Positions 11,130 to 21,949 of a DNA stretch of 64,000 bases are shown one piece after another. Position 1 is the first letter of the stretch, and the number at the start of each line of letters is the position of its first letter. Where the stretch lies: the NCBI GenBank assembly GCA_012934845.2, contig WNNJ02000087.1, positions 62,001-126,000 of the forward strand. Reading direction: 5' to 3'. Below the pieces are notes generated by a model. It had not been told where the DNA came from. It did not search any database and saw nothing but the letters and a program-made list of their open reading frames with translations. The translations under genes and the position numbers were made by a program. This stretch comes from Pomphorhynchus laevis (lineage: Eukaryota > Acanthocephala > Palaeacanthocephala > Echinorhynchida > Pomphorhynchidae).

Positions 11130-12523
11130 AAAAAAGGATTTATTTTAACGTGGCAAATGCGTGCCAGCGCACGCTTACATGACCACAACAAAACAAGACT
11201 GAATCAGGTGTCGAGAAGGTGTGAACGGAGGAGGTGTTTGAATGTGATAAAAGAGGGGGCGCGGCGGACGTAGAGAGGGAGTTGATTCCAGGCGAGTGAG
11301 GCGGCGACGAGGAAGGATCGGAGACCGTAATTGTTGGAGTAATTGGAAACGTGGAGTAAGAGGGTATGACATGAACGAAGCGATAGCGAGGTGGTGCGAG
11401 TATCGTCTACGAAAGGAAGGTTGATGAACGATGGGGAGCCGACAGCGATGAGACGAAAGGTAACGAGAAGAAGGCGAAGTTTGATGCGGATGTGGATGGT
11501 GGGCCAGGAGAGTTGGGCAAAATATGTGGATGTGTGGTCGAAGCGACGGAGACGAAAGAGCACTCGAACGGCGGTGTTGATTATTCGTTGTATGGGTAGG
11601 ATGATGGATTTTGGAAAATTGGCGAAAAGGCTAAGGCAGTAATCGATTTTAGGAAAAAGAAGCGATGAAAGAAGATACATACAAGAACGGAAGTCGATAA
11701 GGGGGCGGATACGGCGGATGTCACGGAGAATTAAGTTAGACGAGCGGACCTTGTCACGGACGAAGGGTTTAAGGGAAAGGTGATCATCGAAATGGAAGCC
11801 TAAGAAAGTGAGATTGTGGACTACAGGGATGATCGATGAGGCAAAAGATACAATGGGAGGAGATATGCTTGGTTTACGGGGAAGGATCCACATTATTTTG
11901 GACTTTTCGGCGTTTAGAACGAGATGGAGATTGGAGAGACGCTTGTAGATAGAAAAAAGACAGTTGGAGGCAGAAATGCCGATATCGTGTATGCGATGTG
12001 CGGGTGCATGAGCATAGATTAGAATGTCATCGGCGTATTGCATGACGTTAAAGGAGTAAGGTTTGATAAACGGAGAGAGATCGCTAAGCAGAAGAGAGAA
12101 AAGCAGGGGACCTAGGACTGAACCTTGTGAGACCCCACACAAAATAGGGATGGGTGGGGAGGATGATGAATTAGAATAGACGCGAAAGGAACGGTTGGAT
12201 AGATATGAGGCGAACCATGCTACGGAGGAGGAAGAAAAGCCGTAATCATAACGAAGGCGAGAAAGGAGGACGGAGTGGTCGACAATGTCGAATGCGGAGG
12301 AGAGGTCGAGGGAGATGAGAACACTATATAGAGCCTTGTCTCGAGAAATGAGTAAGTCGTTGTACACTTTTATGCATGCGATTTCTGTCGAGTGATTAGA
12401 GCGGAAAGCGGATTGGAAAGGAGGGTACAGATTGGATGAGAAGAGATAAGCGTTGATTTGTATTAAAATGAGGCGTTCTAAGAGCTTAGAAAGAGTAGGG
12501 AGTTGTGAAATGGGGCGATAGCT
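11130..12523 (-). mobile_element. LINE family B, copy 2 (5'-truncated), inserted in RLE-RT fragment a
   Basis: It has only the RT part of ORF2 and the 3' UTR. The 3' end is at ~11,130 (GCATTTGCCACGTTAAAATA read on minus), followed in the flank by a T-run. The 5' truncation point is at ~12,523, inside the word SYRPIS. It is about 97% similar by eye to the matching part of copy 1, but with the reading frame kept open. RLE-RT sequence flanks both sides in the same orientation. Confidence 0.85.
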
Positions 12524-12634
12524 TTGCGCTTTTGCCGTTGCTATCCGCTTTATCAAGGCGTGCGACTCCTTTCCCATACCACATGACGAAGAAAATATCA
12601 GCGGAATGAATTTACCGTGCTCTACTTTCGTCAC
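11204..12634 (-). pseudogene. 476-aa chimeric open frame: RLE-RT nuclease tail fused to LINE B reverse transcriptase
   Basis: The first ~38 residues (VEHGKFIPLIFSSSCGMGKE, then SHALIKRIATAKAQ) belong to the RLE-RT family. From SYRPISQLPTLSKLLERLI onward the frame is LINE B RT: FQSAFRSNHSTEIAC, LISLDLSSAFDIVDHSVLL (motif A), CGVSQGSVLGPLLF (B, with Ser for Pro), MQYADDILIYAHAP (C), to the natural C-terminus at FITFKHLLRSHLLDT. The fusion is in frame by chance of the insertion point. It lacks the LINE endonuclease and a proper start, so it should not be taken as a working gene. An intact RT domain of ~430 aa is unusual among the family B copies here. Confidence 0.8.
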
Positions 12635-12885
12635 CCTTTCTAGATATTTGGCATTTTTTGCGACACATTGTAGTCAAATGCTAAATCGACTGGCCGGCTG
12701 ACGTACGACTAGGCAAATATATTAAATAAGTTGACGTCGAAGAACGTCCGCTCGAATCGCTCGTATCCTAAGCCTAGGCAGGATATATCAAGTCGGGCAC
12801 CATAATCACGACATGTTGTTGCCGTGTCGAGATGTAAGTTGTCTGGAACAGGTTGCAGCACTGGTTTAACCTAAACGTCACGACC
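12523..12885 (-). pseudogene. RLE-RT element fragment a, nuclease-like domain
   Basis: The minus strand reads VKPVLQPVPDNLHLDTAT, DYGARLDISCLGLGYERFER, then TFFDVNLFN, and, after a frameshift and a stop near 12,700, VEHGKFIPLIFSSSCGMGKE. These are the signature blocks shared by fragments a-f: an EP.L..VP lead-in, the ARLDI acid, the DV.VFN acid, and the aromatic/glycine-rich F.P..FS..GG block. The order resembles the PD-(D/E)XK-type nuclease of R2-like elements (acid, then D-V-x-V strand). The nuclease reading is an inference. Confidence 0.65.
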
Positions 12886-12978
12886 GATTAACGCCAATTC
12901 CCTGGCAATGATCACTGTAGAGATTATTCCCTGGCAATGATCTCTACAGGTAGATCATTCAATCCTTCCTCCGCCGCT

Positions 12979-13358
12979 CGTATTGAAGCTGGTGAGTCAA
13001 ACTTGACAATTCGAAATTTTCAGGTTGTGCGGAGGAATACTCAAATACATTGGATGCCTCTACAGGTAGATTATTCAATCCTTCCTCCGCCGCTCACAAG
13101 TCATTGGTAACTTCAAATATTTCATATGTGGATAATAAATGTTTAAGAAATATTGTCCATTACTCTTCCCCATTGTGGTCGGCTCTTGAGCGACGTAGCG
13201 AGGATTATCAGTCATACATACCGATATCGTTGGCTCAGCAGACTCTACCCTTAAGCTTAGAATGTTTGTTATTATATACGAACGCCCGTAGTCTTCTTCC
13301 AAAAATTGACGAATTAAAACTCCGCATTGAGAATTCGCATCCGCTATTAGTTGCTATT
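12979..13358 (+). repeat. 380-bp direct duplication of LINE C ORF1/ORF2 junction
   Basis: Positions 12,979-13,358 repeat 13,931-14,310 at a constant offset of 952 bp with ~97% identity. The copy covers the end of ORF1 and the start of ORF2 (SNISYVDNKCLRNIV). Its left edge carries a shorter repeat of a 20-bp stretch around ATTCCCTGGCAATGATC, so the junction was patched. It is probably a local tandem duplication within LINE C copy 2. Confidence 0.8.
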
Positions 13359-13363
13359 ATTAG

Positions 13364-14059
13364 TTGCTATTTGTTGAACGAACGCTGACTGTCAACAATC
13401 ACACAGGCAATGATGATATACAGAGCTCACGTGCTAATGGTGACATTGTGGTTCTGCATAAAGAGTGCGTAAACAAGCACATTAAGGAAGCTCATCTCAT
13501 ATCATCTCAATCAATGAATGCCTCTAGAGCGAGTTCTCCGGTGCAGCAAATGTCTACTTTCTCACAACTGCGTAAACAGCATGATCCTTTGCGTTCTATT
13601 ATTTTCGCCAATATGTCGGAATCAAGCTCTGTCAATATCCAAAACCGACTAAATGAAGATTTGTCGAGGGTACGTAATATTCTCACGATCGTTTTGGCAC
13701 AATCCCCAGAAGAGATAGTATCTAATATTAAAATAGTTGCTTTATTCCGCATAGGGAGGAAAATTAACGATCGTCCTAGACTGCTAAAAGCCATTCTGAC
13801 AGATCCAAAAGCCGTTAAGACCATCTTTAGGAACTCTTATCGTCTCCAAGGTTCGTCTGCAAGATTGTTAAAAGATCTCGACGTGAATGAACGTAAGCAT
13901 CTACGTGAAGCTAAACAATGTTTGAAGTCTCGTATTGAAGCTGGTGAGTCAAACTTGACAATTCGAAATTTTCAGGTTGTGCGGAGGAAGACTCAAATAC
14001 ATTGGATGCCTCTACAGGTAGATCATTCAATCCTTCCTCTGCCGCTCATAAGTCATTAG
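13364..14059 (+). pseudogene. LINE family C ORF1, 5' part replaced by duplication
   Basis: The open frame of 231 aa carries the conserved C-terminal block: LFRIGRKINDRPRLLKAIL, RNSYRLQGSSARLLKDLDVN, then ESNLTIRNFQVVRRKTQIHW. Upstream Ser-rich sequence (SSPVQQMSTFSQLRK) precedes IIFANMSESSSVNIQNRL. The Cys-rich N-terminus seen in families A and B is missing, because the 5' portion was lost to the 952-bp-offset duplication. It overlaps the ORF2 frame by ~58 nt. Confidence 0.7.
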
Positions 14060-14898
14060 TAATTTCAAATATTTCATATGTGGATAATAAATGTTTAAGA
14101 AATATTGTTTATTACTCCTTCCCATTGTGGTCGGCTCTTGAGCGACGTAGAGAAGATTATCAGTCATACATACCGATATCGTTGGCTCAGCAGACTCTAC
14201 ACTTAAGCTTAGAATGTTTGTTATTATATTCGAACGCCCGTAGTCTTCTTCCAAAAATTGACGAATTAAAACTCCGCATTGAGAATTCGCATCCGCTATT
14301 AGTTGCTATTACTGAAACATGGCTTCATGATAGAATTACTGATGCTGAGATCTGGATTGAAAATTATACATCTTATCGAGTTGACAGATCTATCTGCAAG
14401 GGTGGTGGAGTGATTCTCTACGTGCATAATAGTTTAGTGTTTAAATTGCTAGATGTACGAGCGCCCGATGGAATCGAGTTATTGTGGGGAAGTGTGTCTC
14501 TTCCTACCCTTGGTTCAGTGACTTTGGGCTTAATCTATCGCAATACAACTTCAGATGTTTGTTGCTTGATCGATTGCAATCTAGAGTTTGGTTCCAAACC
14601 AAATCTTTTTATAGTTGGTGATATAAACTTAGCGACAGTAGATTGGAACACCTACACATCTTCCGTGTGTAGTCCGTCCACATCATTATTTCTTGATATG
14701 ATTAACACGCTAAACCTTAGCCAACATGTTTCAAAATTTACCCGATTTTCCCAAGAAAATCAATCGCTACTTGATATTTGTCTAACATCGAATAAATACA
14801 TTATACACAAAGTTACGCACTCCGATTCTTTGGGTAGGTCAGATCACTGTGTTCTCAATTTCTACTCAGATTTTACACGTCATTCAGCTTGTAGATAA
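14002..14898 (+). pseudogene. LINE family C ORF2, endonuclease domain, open
   Basis: 298 residues form an APE-like endonuclease: YSNARSLLPKIDEL (N-terminal Asn), LLVAITETWLHDRI (catalytic Glu), CKGGGVILYV, LFIVGDINLATVDW (catalytic Asp), and LGRSDHCVLNFYSDF (catalytic Asp-His). The frame stops right after this domain at 14,898; the rest of ORF2 is degraded. The domain nicks target DNA to prime reverse transcription. Confidence 0.8.
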
Positions 14899-14999
14899 CA
14901 GAATTCTTTAAATTATTTAAAAACTAACTTCGAACTTGTGCGTCAGAATCAATTAAGTATTTCATAGCTCAGTCCGTTTTATGTCGGGGTTGATAAGGC

Positions 15000-16886
15000 A
15001 TGCTATCAGTCAAAAGCCACCCTTAAGGAATTACTCATATGATTTTCGCGCCGTAAAACCGTTGCAAATCGTATACACCATAAACCTTGGTTTGACAAAG
15101 AGTTAAAGAATGCTTTAAAATTAAAAAAATGAAATTCCAGTTGTTTTCTAATAATAGTATTGATTACTGTAGGTATAGATAGGCCATAAATCGGTTCACA
15201 TTTCTTAAACGCTTCAAACAATGTCAATTCGAAGAGAAAATTGCTCAAATGTCAATTCATAATCCTAAATCCGTATTCAATTATGCTAATTTCAACAAAA
15301 AAATAAACACATTGGTTCACTGGTTGATACTGATGGTTGCACATTGATTAAATATGATGACATGGCGAATGCTTTCGCTCAACATTTTTGCATAGGAGTT
15401 CGTAAATCCCCCTCCGTCACCTATGCCTCGTACTGTCCATCGAATATAAACATTCTTTAGATATTACTGTTAATAATGTAGTGCAAGAGCTCAAGCGGCT
15501 TAAATCGTCAAGTTCTATTTGTCCTGATCGTTTACCACCGGTATTTCTCAAGAATATCACTGATGTTATCAGCATACCACTATATTGGATTTGTGTCGCC
15601 TCCTTGTACTTCAGTTGTGTCTAGATGAATTGGAAACTTTCGTTGATAAGGCCCGTTTTGAAGAAAGGTGATACATCTTCAGTTGAAAATTATCGCCCGA
15701 TAAGTCTAACGTGTGTATTCTGTCGAGTTTTGGAAAGGATAATATAACGCATTCTAAGCGATTATCTAAAATCCAACAAATTATTGTGTAACAATCAACA
15801 TGGATTTCGAAGGGATCGCTCTACAATCACTAATCTCTTGATTGCCCAGAATAACTGGGATTTGTTAGTTGATAAAGGCTTTGATGTTGATATAGTATTT
15901 TTGATTATTCAAAAGCGTTTGATATAGTTCCACATGACATCTTGATTCAGAAAATGCGTGCTCTAAACATTGATTCACTTATTATTCGCTGGATAAAAGA
16001 ATTTTTATCTAACAGATTCTATCAGGTTGTTGTAAATGGTTTTCTTTCTGATCCTTATCCGGTCAATGTTGGAGTTCCGCAGGGTTCGGTCCTCGGCCCA
16101 TTTTTATTCTGTATTTTTATTAATGACTTCCTTCCATTTTGAACTCACACTCTCTCTTATATGCGGACGACCTAAAAATTTGGCAGGCTATCCGGTCAGA
16201 TTCGGACACGGTGCTAGTTCAATCGTATATCAACAGCATTTCCAACTGGGCTTATATGAATGGTCTGTCACTGAATATATCAAAGTGTGCTTGTATGCGT
16301 TTACAATCACGCAGTCATAGTGTGTATCCAACTTGTCATCTTGAGGATAAGAACATTAAAGTAGTAACTCGTCTTAGCGACCTTGGAATAGTAGTTGCGA
16401 ATGATTTTTTGACTAGTTGGAATACTGAGTTGGCTTGCTTAAAAGCAAATCGAATGGTTGGAACGATTCGTAGAACTTTTAGTGTGTTATGTCCAGTTTC
16501 ATTTAGAGCACTCGCCAACTCGTTTGTGATCAGTCATCTTACCTATGCATCACAATGTTCGTTCCCAAGAACAGTATACGAGAAAAGTAGAATGAAAGGC
16601 TAAAAAACTTGGTATGGTTTCTATAAGCGACCTTCGGTTTCGGCGAGATATGTGTTCAACATGGGAAGCTTTGCACAAGGGAAATCACGTCTTAAGAGAA
16701 TTGATGTCTGTTCGGAAAAGTCGGGATTTGCGTGGACACAATTTTACTTTAGCCCATCGCCGAGTTATATGCTCTAAAACTTTACAATTCAAACATCGAA
16801 TCCTAGGTAAGTGGAACCGATTAAGTGAAAAAATTGTCAACTCAAGATCGGTTTCAGCATTCAAACATGAACTTTTTTGTTCATGA
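15000..16886 (+). pseudogene. LINE family C ORF2, RT domain, degraded
   Basis: RT motifs remain in several frames: VQELKRLKSS at ~15,490, NYRPISLTCVFCRVLER at ~15,690, FDYSKAFDIVPHDILI at ~15,910, NVGVPQGSVLGPFLFCIFIN at 16,070, LLYADDLKIWQAI at 16,160, and a C-terminal part with VISDLRFRRDM to 16,886. Five or more frameshifts and stops separate them. Between 14,900 and 15,450 the sequence is decayed linker with AFKKC-like pieces. Confidence 0.75.
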
Positions 16887-17079
16887 CCATTCACCACCAC
16901 TTGTTTGACTTTTGTTTGTGAGTCTTTCTTTTTTCTTTACTTTTTCTTTTTAAAGTGTGCAACTATGAGCTTTGCTCGTCTGTTTGTCGAAATTATAATA
17001 ATAACTGGATAACAGAAGACTACGATAGCTTAATGGAAGCCCGTTACCTATAAACACTGAACTCGCAGAAACTACACAG

Positions 17080-18240
17080 ACAAAGTGGTGGTGAATGGTC
17101 TAGAACTTTTCGCAAATTGATTCTTGGTGAGAAACTAACCGCTGCAGTTAAAGTACTTCAGGCCCCAAGTGAAAACAACGCAATGATTAACCTCGACTCT
17201 ATAATAGGAGGTAAGACGGTTCGGGAAATCCTAATTGACAAAACATCCTAGACCTGCGCAAATTACGCAAAATGCTTAAATTCATCAATCACAATTTAAC
17301 GACAACGATTTTCACCCGATCGCTTTTGAATCATTAGACTCCGACCTAATTATATCATGTGCTCGTAAAGTAAAGGGTGGAGCTGGTTCATTCAGGCACT
17401 GATGCGTGGGCTTGGTTGCAGATGCTTAGTGACTTCGGCAAAGAATCACACCGTTTGGCAGATGCGTTGGCTGTATTCGCACGCTTCCTTGCAACAAGCG
17501 ACATATCTGAAACATCCCTCAGAGCACTAACAGCAAACAGGCTAATTCCGTTGAGCAAAAACCCTGGCGTTCGTCCAATAGGATTGGCGAAGTACCAAGA
17601 AGGACAATATATTAAGCTATTCTAAGCATTGCCAAACCACAGCTTCAAAAAGTATGCGGAACGATCTAATTCTGCGCCGGCAGCGCGCTGCTACTGAATG
17701 CGTCATACATTCCTTACGCGAAATCTTTTCTAAAGAAAAGAACTCGGTTTTATCGTTAAGTAAGAAATTAACAGAGGTTAGTCATAACGTCCAGATTGAG
17801 CCCGTCATGAATTCCGTCAATAACAATGTTATATTCGAAAACCACATAACAACCCGAGATAACGATACAAGGCTTGACATAGCTTGTTCCGGACTGTATG
17901 GCGATAGTACAGTGCGTACTATCATGGATGTATGCGTTTTCAACGCGTTCGCACCTTCTAACAGCTTGAAAACAGTAGATGCATGTTTCGAATATCACGA
18001 AACAAGAAAGAAGAGCAAGTACCTGGAAAGAGTTACCGTATGTTGAACACACAACATTCATACCAGTGGTTTTTTCTCACTGGGGTGGTGCCAGTAAAGA
18101 AGCCAGTCAATTATTAAAGCGGATCGGCAGACTGCAATCTCTAAAAAAACGGAGCTCAATATTCACAACAAATATCAAAGATTTATTGTGCCTTGGAATA
18201 GCATTTTGTCGTACGATTTCACGATGTATTTGCGGGTAAC
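17080..18240 (+). pseudogene. RLE-RT element fragment b (N-terminal RT part plus nuclease domain, RT core deleted)
   Basis: It starts with WSRTFRKLILGEKLTAAVKV and GGKTVREILI. Next come TDAWAWLQMLSDF and ALTANRLIPLSKNPGVRPIG, the block ahead of the RT core in this family. The core is missing at ~17,630. The nuclease-like domain follows: VQIEPVMNSV, DTRLDIACSGLYGD, IMDVCVFNAFAPSN, KYLERVT, then, after a frameshift near 18,040, FIPVVFSHWGGASKEASQLL. The 3' motif TATTTGCGGGTAACGATCATC follows at 18,226, here flanked by CGATG..CATCG. Several breaks make the copy dead. Confidence 0.72.
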
Positions 18241-18394
18241 GATCATCGCTGAACTGCCCAGCCCCGTCCTGTATCCACGACGTAGCGGACACAACCTTAC
18301 ACTGAAGGATTTGAGATTAATCTATTTGTAACTTATTTCGACTTGTTTGTAACTTATTTGATCAAAAAAATTAATTAATTAAAAAATTATATTA

Positions 18395-18695
18395 TAACAA
18401 ACAGAAGCAAATGAGCTACAAGCTCGTGTCGCTTACAAAACATGATAAACGAGTATCCAATTTGATCGGCGAGTTGTATCTCTGTGGAATAGGCTTGGAT
18501 AGTCAACAGTGTGCAGTAGCAATATCAACGAATTCAAAAAGAAATTACGAATGGAGGATGCAATGGGGAAAGCTGCTTTTCCGTATTTGTGATACTTTTA
18601 TTATATTTTCTTTTTTTCTGCAGTGAACCAGCCAATTAAGCCATGCTTTTATGTGCTGTTGAAACATTAATAATAATAAAATAAAAATAAAAAAC
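18395..18695 (+). pseudogene. LINE ORF2 C-terminal remnant with TAA-rich tail
   Basis: In one frame the sequence reads FDRRVVSLWNRL and then NINEFKKRITNG, the usual C-terminus of Jockey/CR1-group RT proteins. It ends in ATTAATAATAATAAAATAAA at ~18,668, the tail type shared with families A and C. It is 5'-truncated. Confidence 0.6.
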
Positions 18696-18699
18696 ATCA

Positions 18700-19715
18700 A
18701 CAAAAAATTCAATCAAATAGTAGTCGCAAATTCCTTCTCTCGGCTTCGATGGCTTTCTTGATAGAAATCCATCGATAGAAATGAACGATCACATTAAGAT
18801 AAGAATTATTAGGGGTTTGTCAAATAAGAAAAATGAATGTTTTGAAAATTTGGAAGAAATTTGTGGAAGATAAAAAATTGCACTTTTAAAATAAAAATTC
18901 TTAATTAATTAGATTAGATATAAGAACAATGAATAAACCATAACATTCAAAAATGTAATATATATTTACTTAATATTTATATATTGACTTAATTGTAATT
19001 TAAACTTTAAATCGGGTTTTAACCACAAAATATAATGTTGGCGTTAAAGTCAAGCTTAAGTGCATTGTACACGGTTTGATTTTATAAATCTAAATTTCAG
19101 AAAAATGTTTCCAACTCACTTATTGATGATATTCGCAAATATTTAAATAATATTAATTTATAATTTATTTATTAATTATTAATTTACATTAAATTATTAA
19201 AATCGTAACTATATTTCAAATTTAATGCTGAGATATTATAATATTAAATAAAATATTAAATGAATATTCTAATCTGTAATATTTAAATGTATTAATATAA
19301 TATTTAAATATTTTTAATATAATACTTTTGTTCATTAAAATATCAATGAACAAAAATATATATTTGAAATATAAAGCATTCGATAATTACATACAGGCCA
19401 ACATAAAGCATTCGATAATTTTAAAAATTGTTCATTAAGCGATATTGTCCATATAAAAATTAAGTCGATTCAGGGCATAAAGAAAAGCAATTTCTTGAAA
19501 GCAATATCTTTTTGAAACAAACTTTTAGAAACAAAACCGTTTCGTTAAACAATATCTAGAAGCTAATAATATATTATAATATTTCTACAACTGAAACAAA
19601 CTTTTAGAAACAAAAGAGTTTTGTTATATTTTTGGCTCGTCAGTAAAATATGTATAAATCAGTTTGATATAAAGATTCTCAAATTGACATAATTGACATC
19701 ATTATAATTGACATA
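18700..19715. other. AT-rich stretch, no gene recognised
   Basis: Very AT-rich sequence with imperfect internal repeats, such as two copies of CAAACTTTTAGAAACAAAA at ~19,520 and ~19,590. No open frame of note is present on either strand. Confidence 0.5.
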
Positions 19716-19719
19716 ATTG

Positions 19720-20150
19720 TGATGTGGCATATCGCCAATGGTTCGGATGGATATCCTACCCATTCTGTGGTTATCAACGATAGACGATGCCACAGAGGTC
19801 ATACCCTGTTGTTGAGGATATCGTCCAATGGCCGCAGTTCACGGTTGGATCTGTTGTCTCATCATTGTGCAAATGCTTAGAATCGACTACCGTCGGAAAT
19901 CGTGATGGCCACAGACGTCAAGACATTCAAGACTGCTCTCATAAATTGAACGATTAACGCCGGGAATAATGAAGATTACCCCTTTTTATTGTTCAAACTT
20001 TTATTGTTCTATTTGATAGCCCTTAAAAATTAGCTTGGTCATATTGATGTGATATTAATAGTATACTAGACTACGAACGGCCATTCAGCCTTTTTCCTGT
20101 TGATGAATGTTGCTCGCGAAATAAAATTTTTAATAAAAAAATCCTTAAAA
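19720..20150 (+). pseudogene. LINE RT C-terminal remnant and 3' UTR
   Basis: Short frames read SSLCKCLESTTVGN and DVKTFKTAL-like text (from AGACGTCAAGACATTCAAG at ~19,914), the end of a LINE ORF2. The following 3' UTR has GACGGGAATAATGA-type text (19,960) that recurs at ~26,548 and ~27,960, so it belongs to a dispersed family. It ends in an A-rich tail near 20,140. Confidence 0.5.
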
Positions 20151-20368
20151 AATTTGGTTTCTAATAAACATACAATTAATATACACATTCTATACAATAA
20201 CAAACATCTTACAATCTAAAGTAAATACACAGCAGTCGACTATACAACTACTACTTACAAGCTACTACTTACAATACACAACCACTCACAAGCAAGCCCA
20301 ACGAACACACAAGCTTAAACACACAATTATTAGATTACAACGAGCGAAGCGAGTTAACACAACAATCG

Positions 20369-21865
20369 ATGGCAAGAACAAAGAAGACAGAAACGAAAAA
20401 ATGCTTAGCAAGTCAGCAGATTAACGGTACTCGCAATCAGACTGTACCAAAATTAGCAAGCCCCTCCTCTGGCTATCAGCAACGCAAGGTCTCTTGCAGC
20501 AGATCTGGATGCGACATATGGACAGCTGTCAACGTTCCATCCTGTCTGACGAAATCGCTACTGTGTAGGGATTTTGTTTGTGGGTTCTGTGCCTCCGAAT
20601 TGCTCTCCTTGTTGTTCAAGGGCCATTGTGACAAGCAAGTATCAATAAATGGTTTAAAGAGGAACGCAGATTCAAACAGTCACAACGATGGGGAAGATCA
20701 TGGTATTAACGAACCAGAACGGAGTTCAGAAGCGTTCAGAAAGTCAAGCAGCTCGTCGTCAGGGATTGATGATGTTTCGGCCACTCCAAAATTATCTGAG
20801 ATAGGAACCAATAATGCTATTCATGTACTCAATCATTCTCTCACGCAGCAGTCGAAGTTAGAAATGAGCGATCGTTCAATCATACCCTTCAATAACAATT
20901 CAACTCAATGCTTCGTTAGGGATGCATTGCATGAGACTAATGTGATGGATTACTCCTTCAAACAACTTCCTGTTTTGGATTCTATTGTTCATCCCCATAT
21001 ATTGGACTCGAGCAGCGTCGGTCTTGATGTAGATAACAAATGTTCCGCCCTCAAGCATGCGAATGTTGATTTGTCAACTCCTGTTAGCACTTCGTCGGGC
21101 AGTGATTGTTCTCAAAACTGTCCTCTAGGTAGTGATTGTAGTGAGCGTCCTTGTGCTTACCCGCAGCTACTGCTTCCCCGCTGCAGCTTATGTGTTGCTC
21201 CTCTAGTAGCCCCGTTAATTGAGAGCGTTAAGGATCTTGCAAAGGCTAGTCAGATTATAGTTTGGCCTATAGATAATCTACGACAAATAGTTAGCCTTTC
21301 AAATAAAAAACAACATGCATTGATTTCTCCAAATCATCGACGGCCATCGATTACCCCTGAGACTCATTCTTCATTAGTTCCGTCTGCTAGCCCTAAACAA
21401 TTTAGCTCTAGACAATTTAACTCCAGAAGAGAGTTAAACGTTATCGTGAGCAGTGTTGAAGAATCTCTCAGTAACAATCTCCAAAGTAGACTGGATGACG
21501 ATATTGTGCATCTTCGCGCAGTGTTTTCTAAGATTTTTCTCCAGAGCGATGTGGATGTTGCGAAGTGTCTTAAAGTTCAAAGAGTTTTTCGTCTAGGCAA
21601 GAAACTTTCAGATAGACCTAGACTTTTAAAAGTTGTTCTAGACTCAAAAGATCATGTTGACTTCCTACTCAAGCATGCATTTAGATTATCGCGCTCTGAT
21701 TTTCATATACTCCGTGATTTATCTCCTGCAGATCGTTTGAGAAGACACGAGGCTTTCAACGAGCTGCATCGACGGCTGGAAAGTGGTGAGGGCAACCTAT
21801 GTGTCCGGAATTTTCGGGTGGTCAAGTGGCGTACGACTGTCCGGTGGCATCCCTTACTTCTGTAG
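20369..21865 (+). CDS. LINE family A ORF1 protein, intact (498 aa)
   Basis: The N-terminus is Lys-rich. Residues ~45-85 carry a zinc-like Cys pattern (SCSRSGCDIWTAV, then FVCGFCASELL). A long Ser/Asn-rich middle region follows, with a second Cys-rich patch (CSQNCPLGSDCSERPC) and a short hydrophobic segment at ~275-290. The conserved C-terminal block has RVFRLGKKLSDRPRLLKVVL, FHILRDLSPADRLRRHEAF and NLCVRNFRVVKWRTTVRWHP. It is 131 residues longer than the ORF1 at 2,781-3,884, mainly in the middle. The start is the ATG just after the leader; the frame is fully open. Confidence 0.85.
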   Translation: MARTKKTETKKCLASQQINGTRNQTVPKLASPSSGYQQRKVSCSRSGCDIWTAVNVPSCLTKSLLCRDFVCGFCASELLSLLFKGHCDKQVSINGLKRNADSNSHNDGEDHGINEPERSSEAFRKSSSSSSGIDDVSATPKLSEIGTNNAIHVLNHSLTQQSKLEMSDRSIIPFNNNSTQCFVRDALHETNVMDYSFKQLPVLDSIVHPHILDSSSVGLDVDNKCSALKHANVDLSTPVSTSSGSDCSQNCPLGSDCSERPCAYPQLLLPRCSLCVAPLVAPLIESVKDLAKASQIIVWPIDNLRQIVSLSNKKQHALISPNHRRPSITPETHSSLVPSASPKQFSSRQFNSRRELNVIVSSVEESLSNNLQSRLDDDIVHLRAVFSKIFLQSDVDVAKCLKVQRVFRLGKKLSDRPRLLKVVLDSKDHVDFLLKHAFRLSRSDFHILRDLSPADRLRRHEAFNELHRRLESGEGNLCVRNFRVVKWRTTVRWHPLLL

Positions 21866-21949
21866 AGTCAGACCTCGTTAGTAGTGATGGTTAGTGTGTA
21901 GGAAAACTAGTAGACTTCGATAGTGTCACCGAGCGTGTCAAATTTTCCC

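Larger units (their letters stand above)
12940..16985 (+). mobile_element. LINE family C, copy 2
   Basis: The order is a duplicated junction piece, ORF1 (to 14,059), ORF2 endonuclease (14,002-14,898, open), RT (15,450-16,886, broken), then a T-rich 3' UTR (16,887-16,960) and an ATTATAATAATAA tail. It is the best copy of family C in the window. The endonuclease half is much better preserved than the RT half. Confidence 0.85.
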
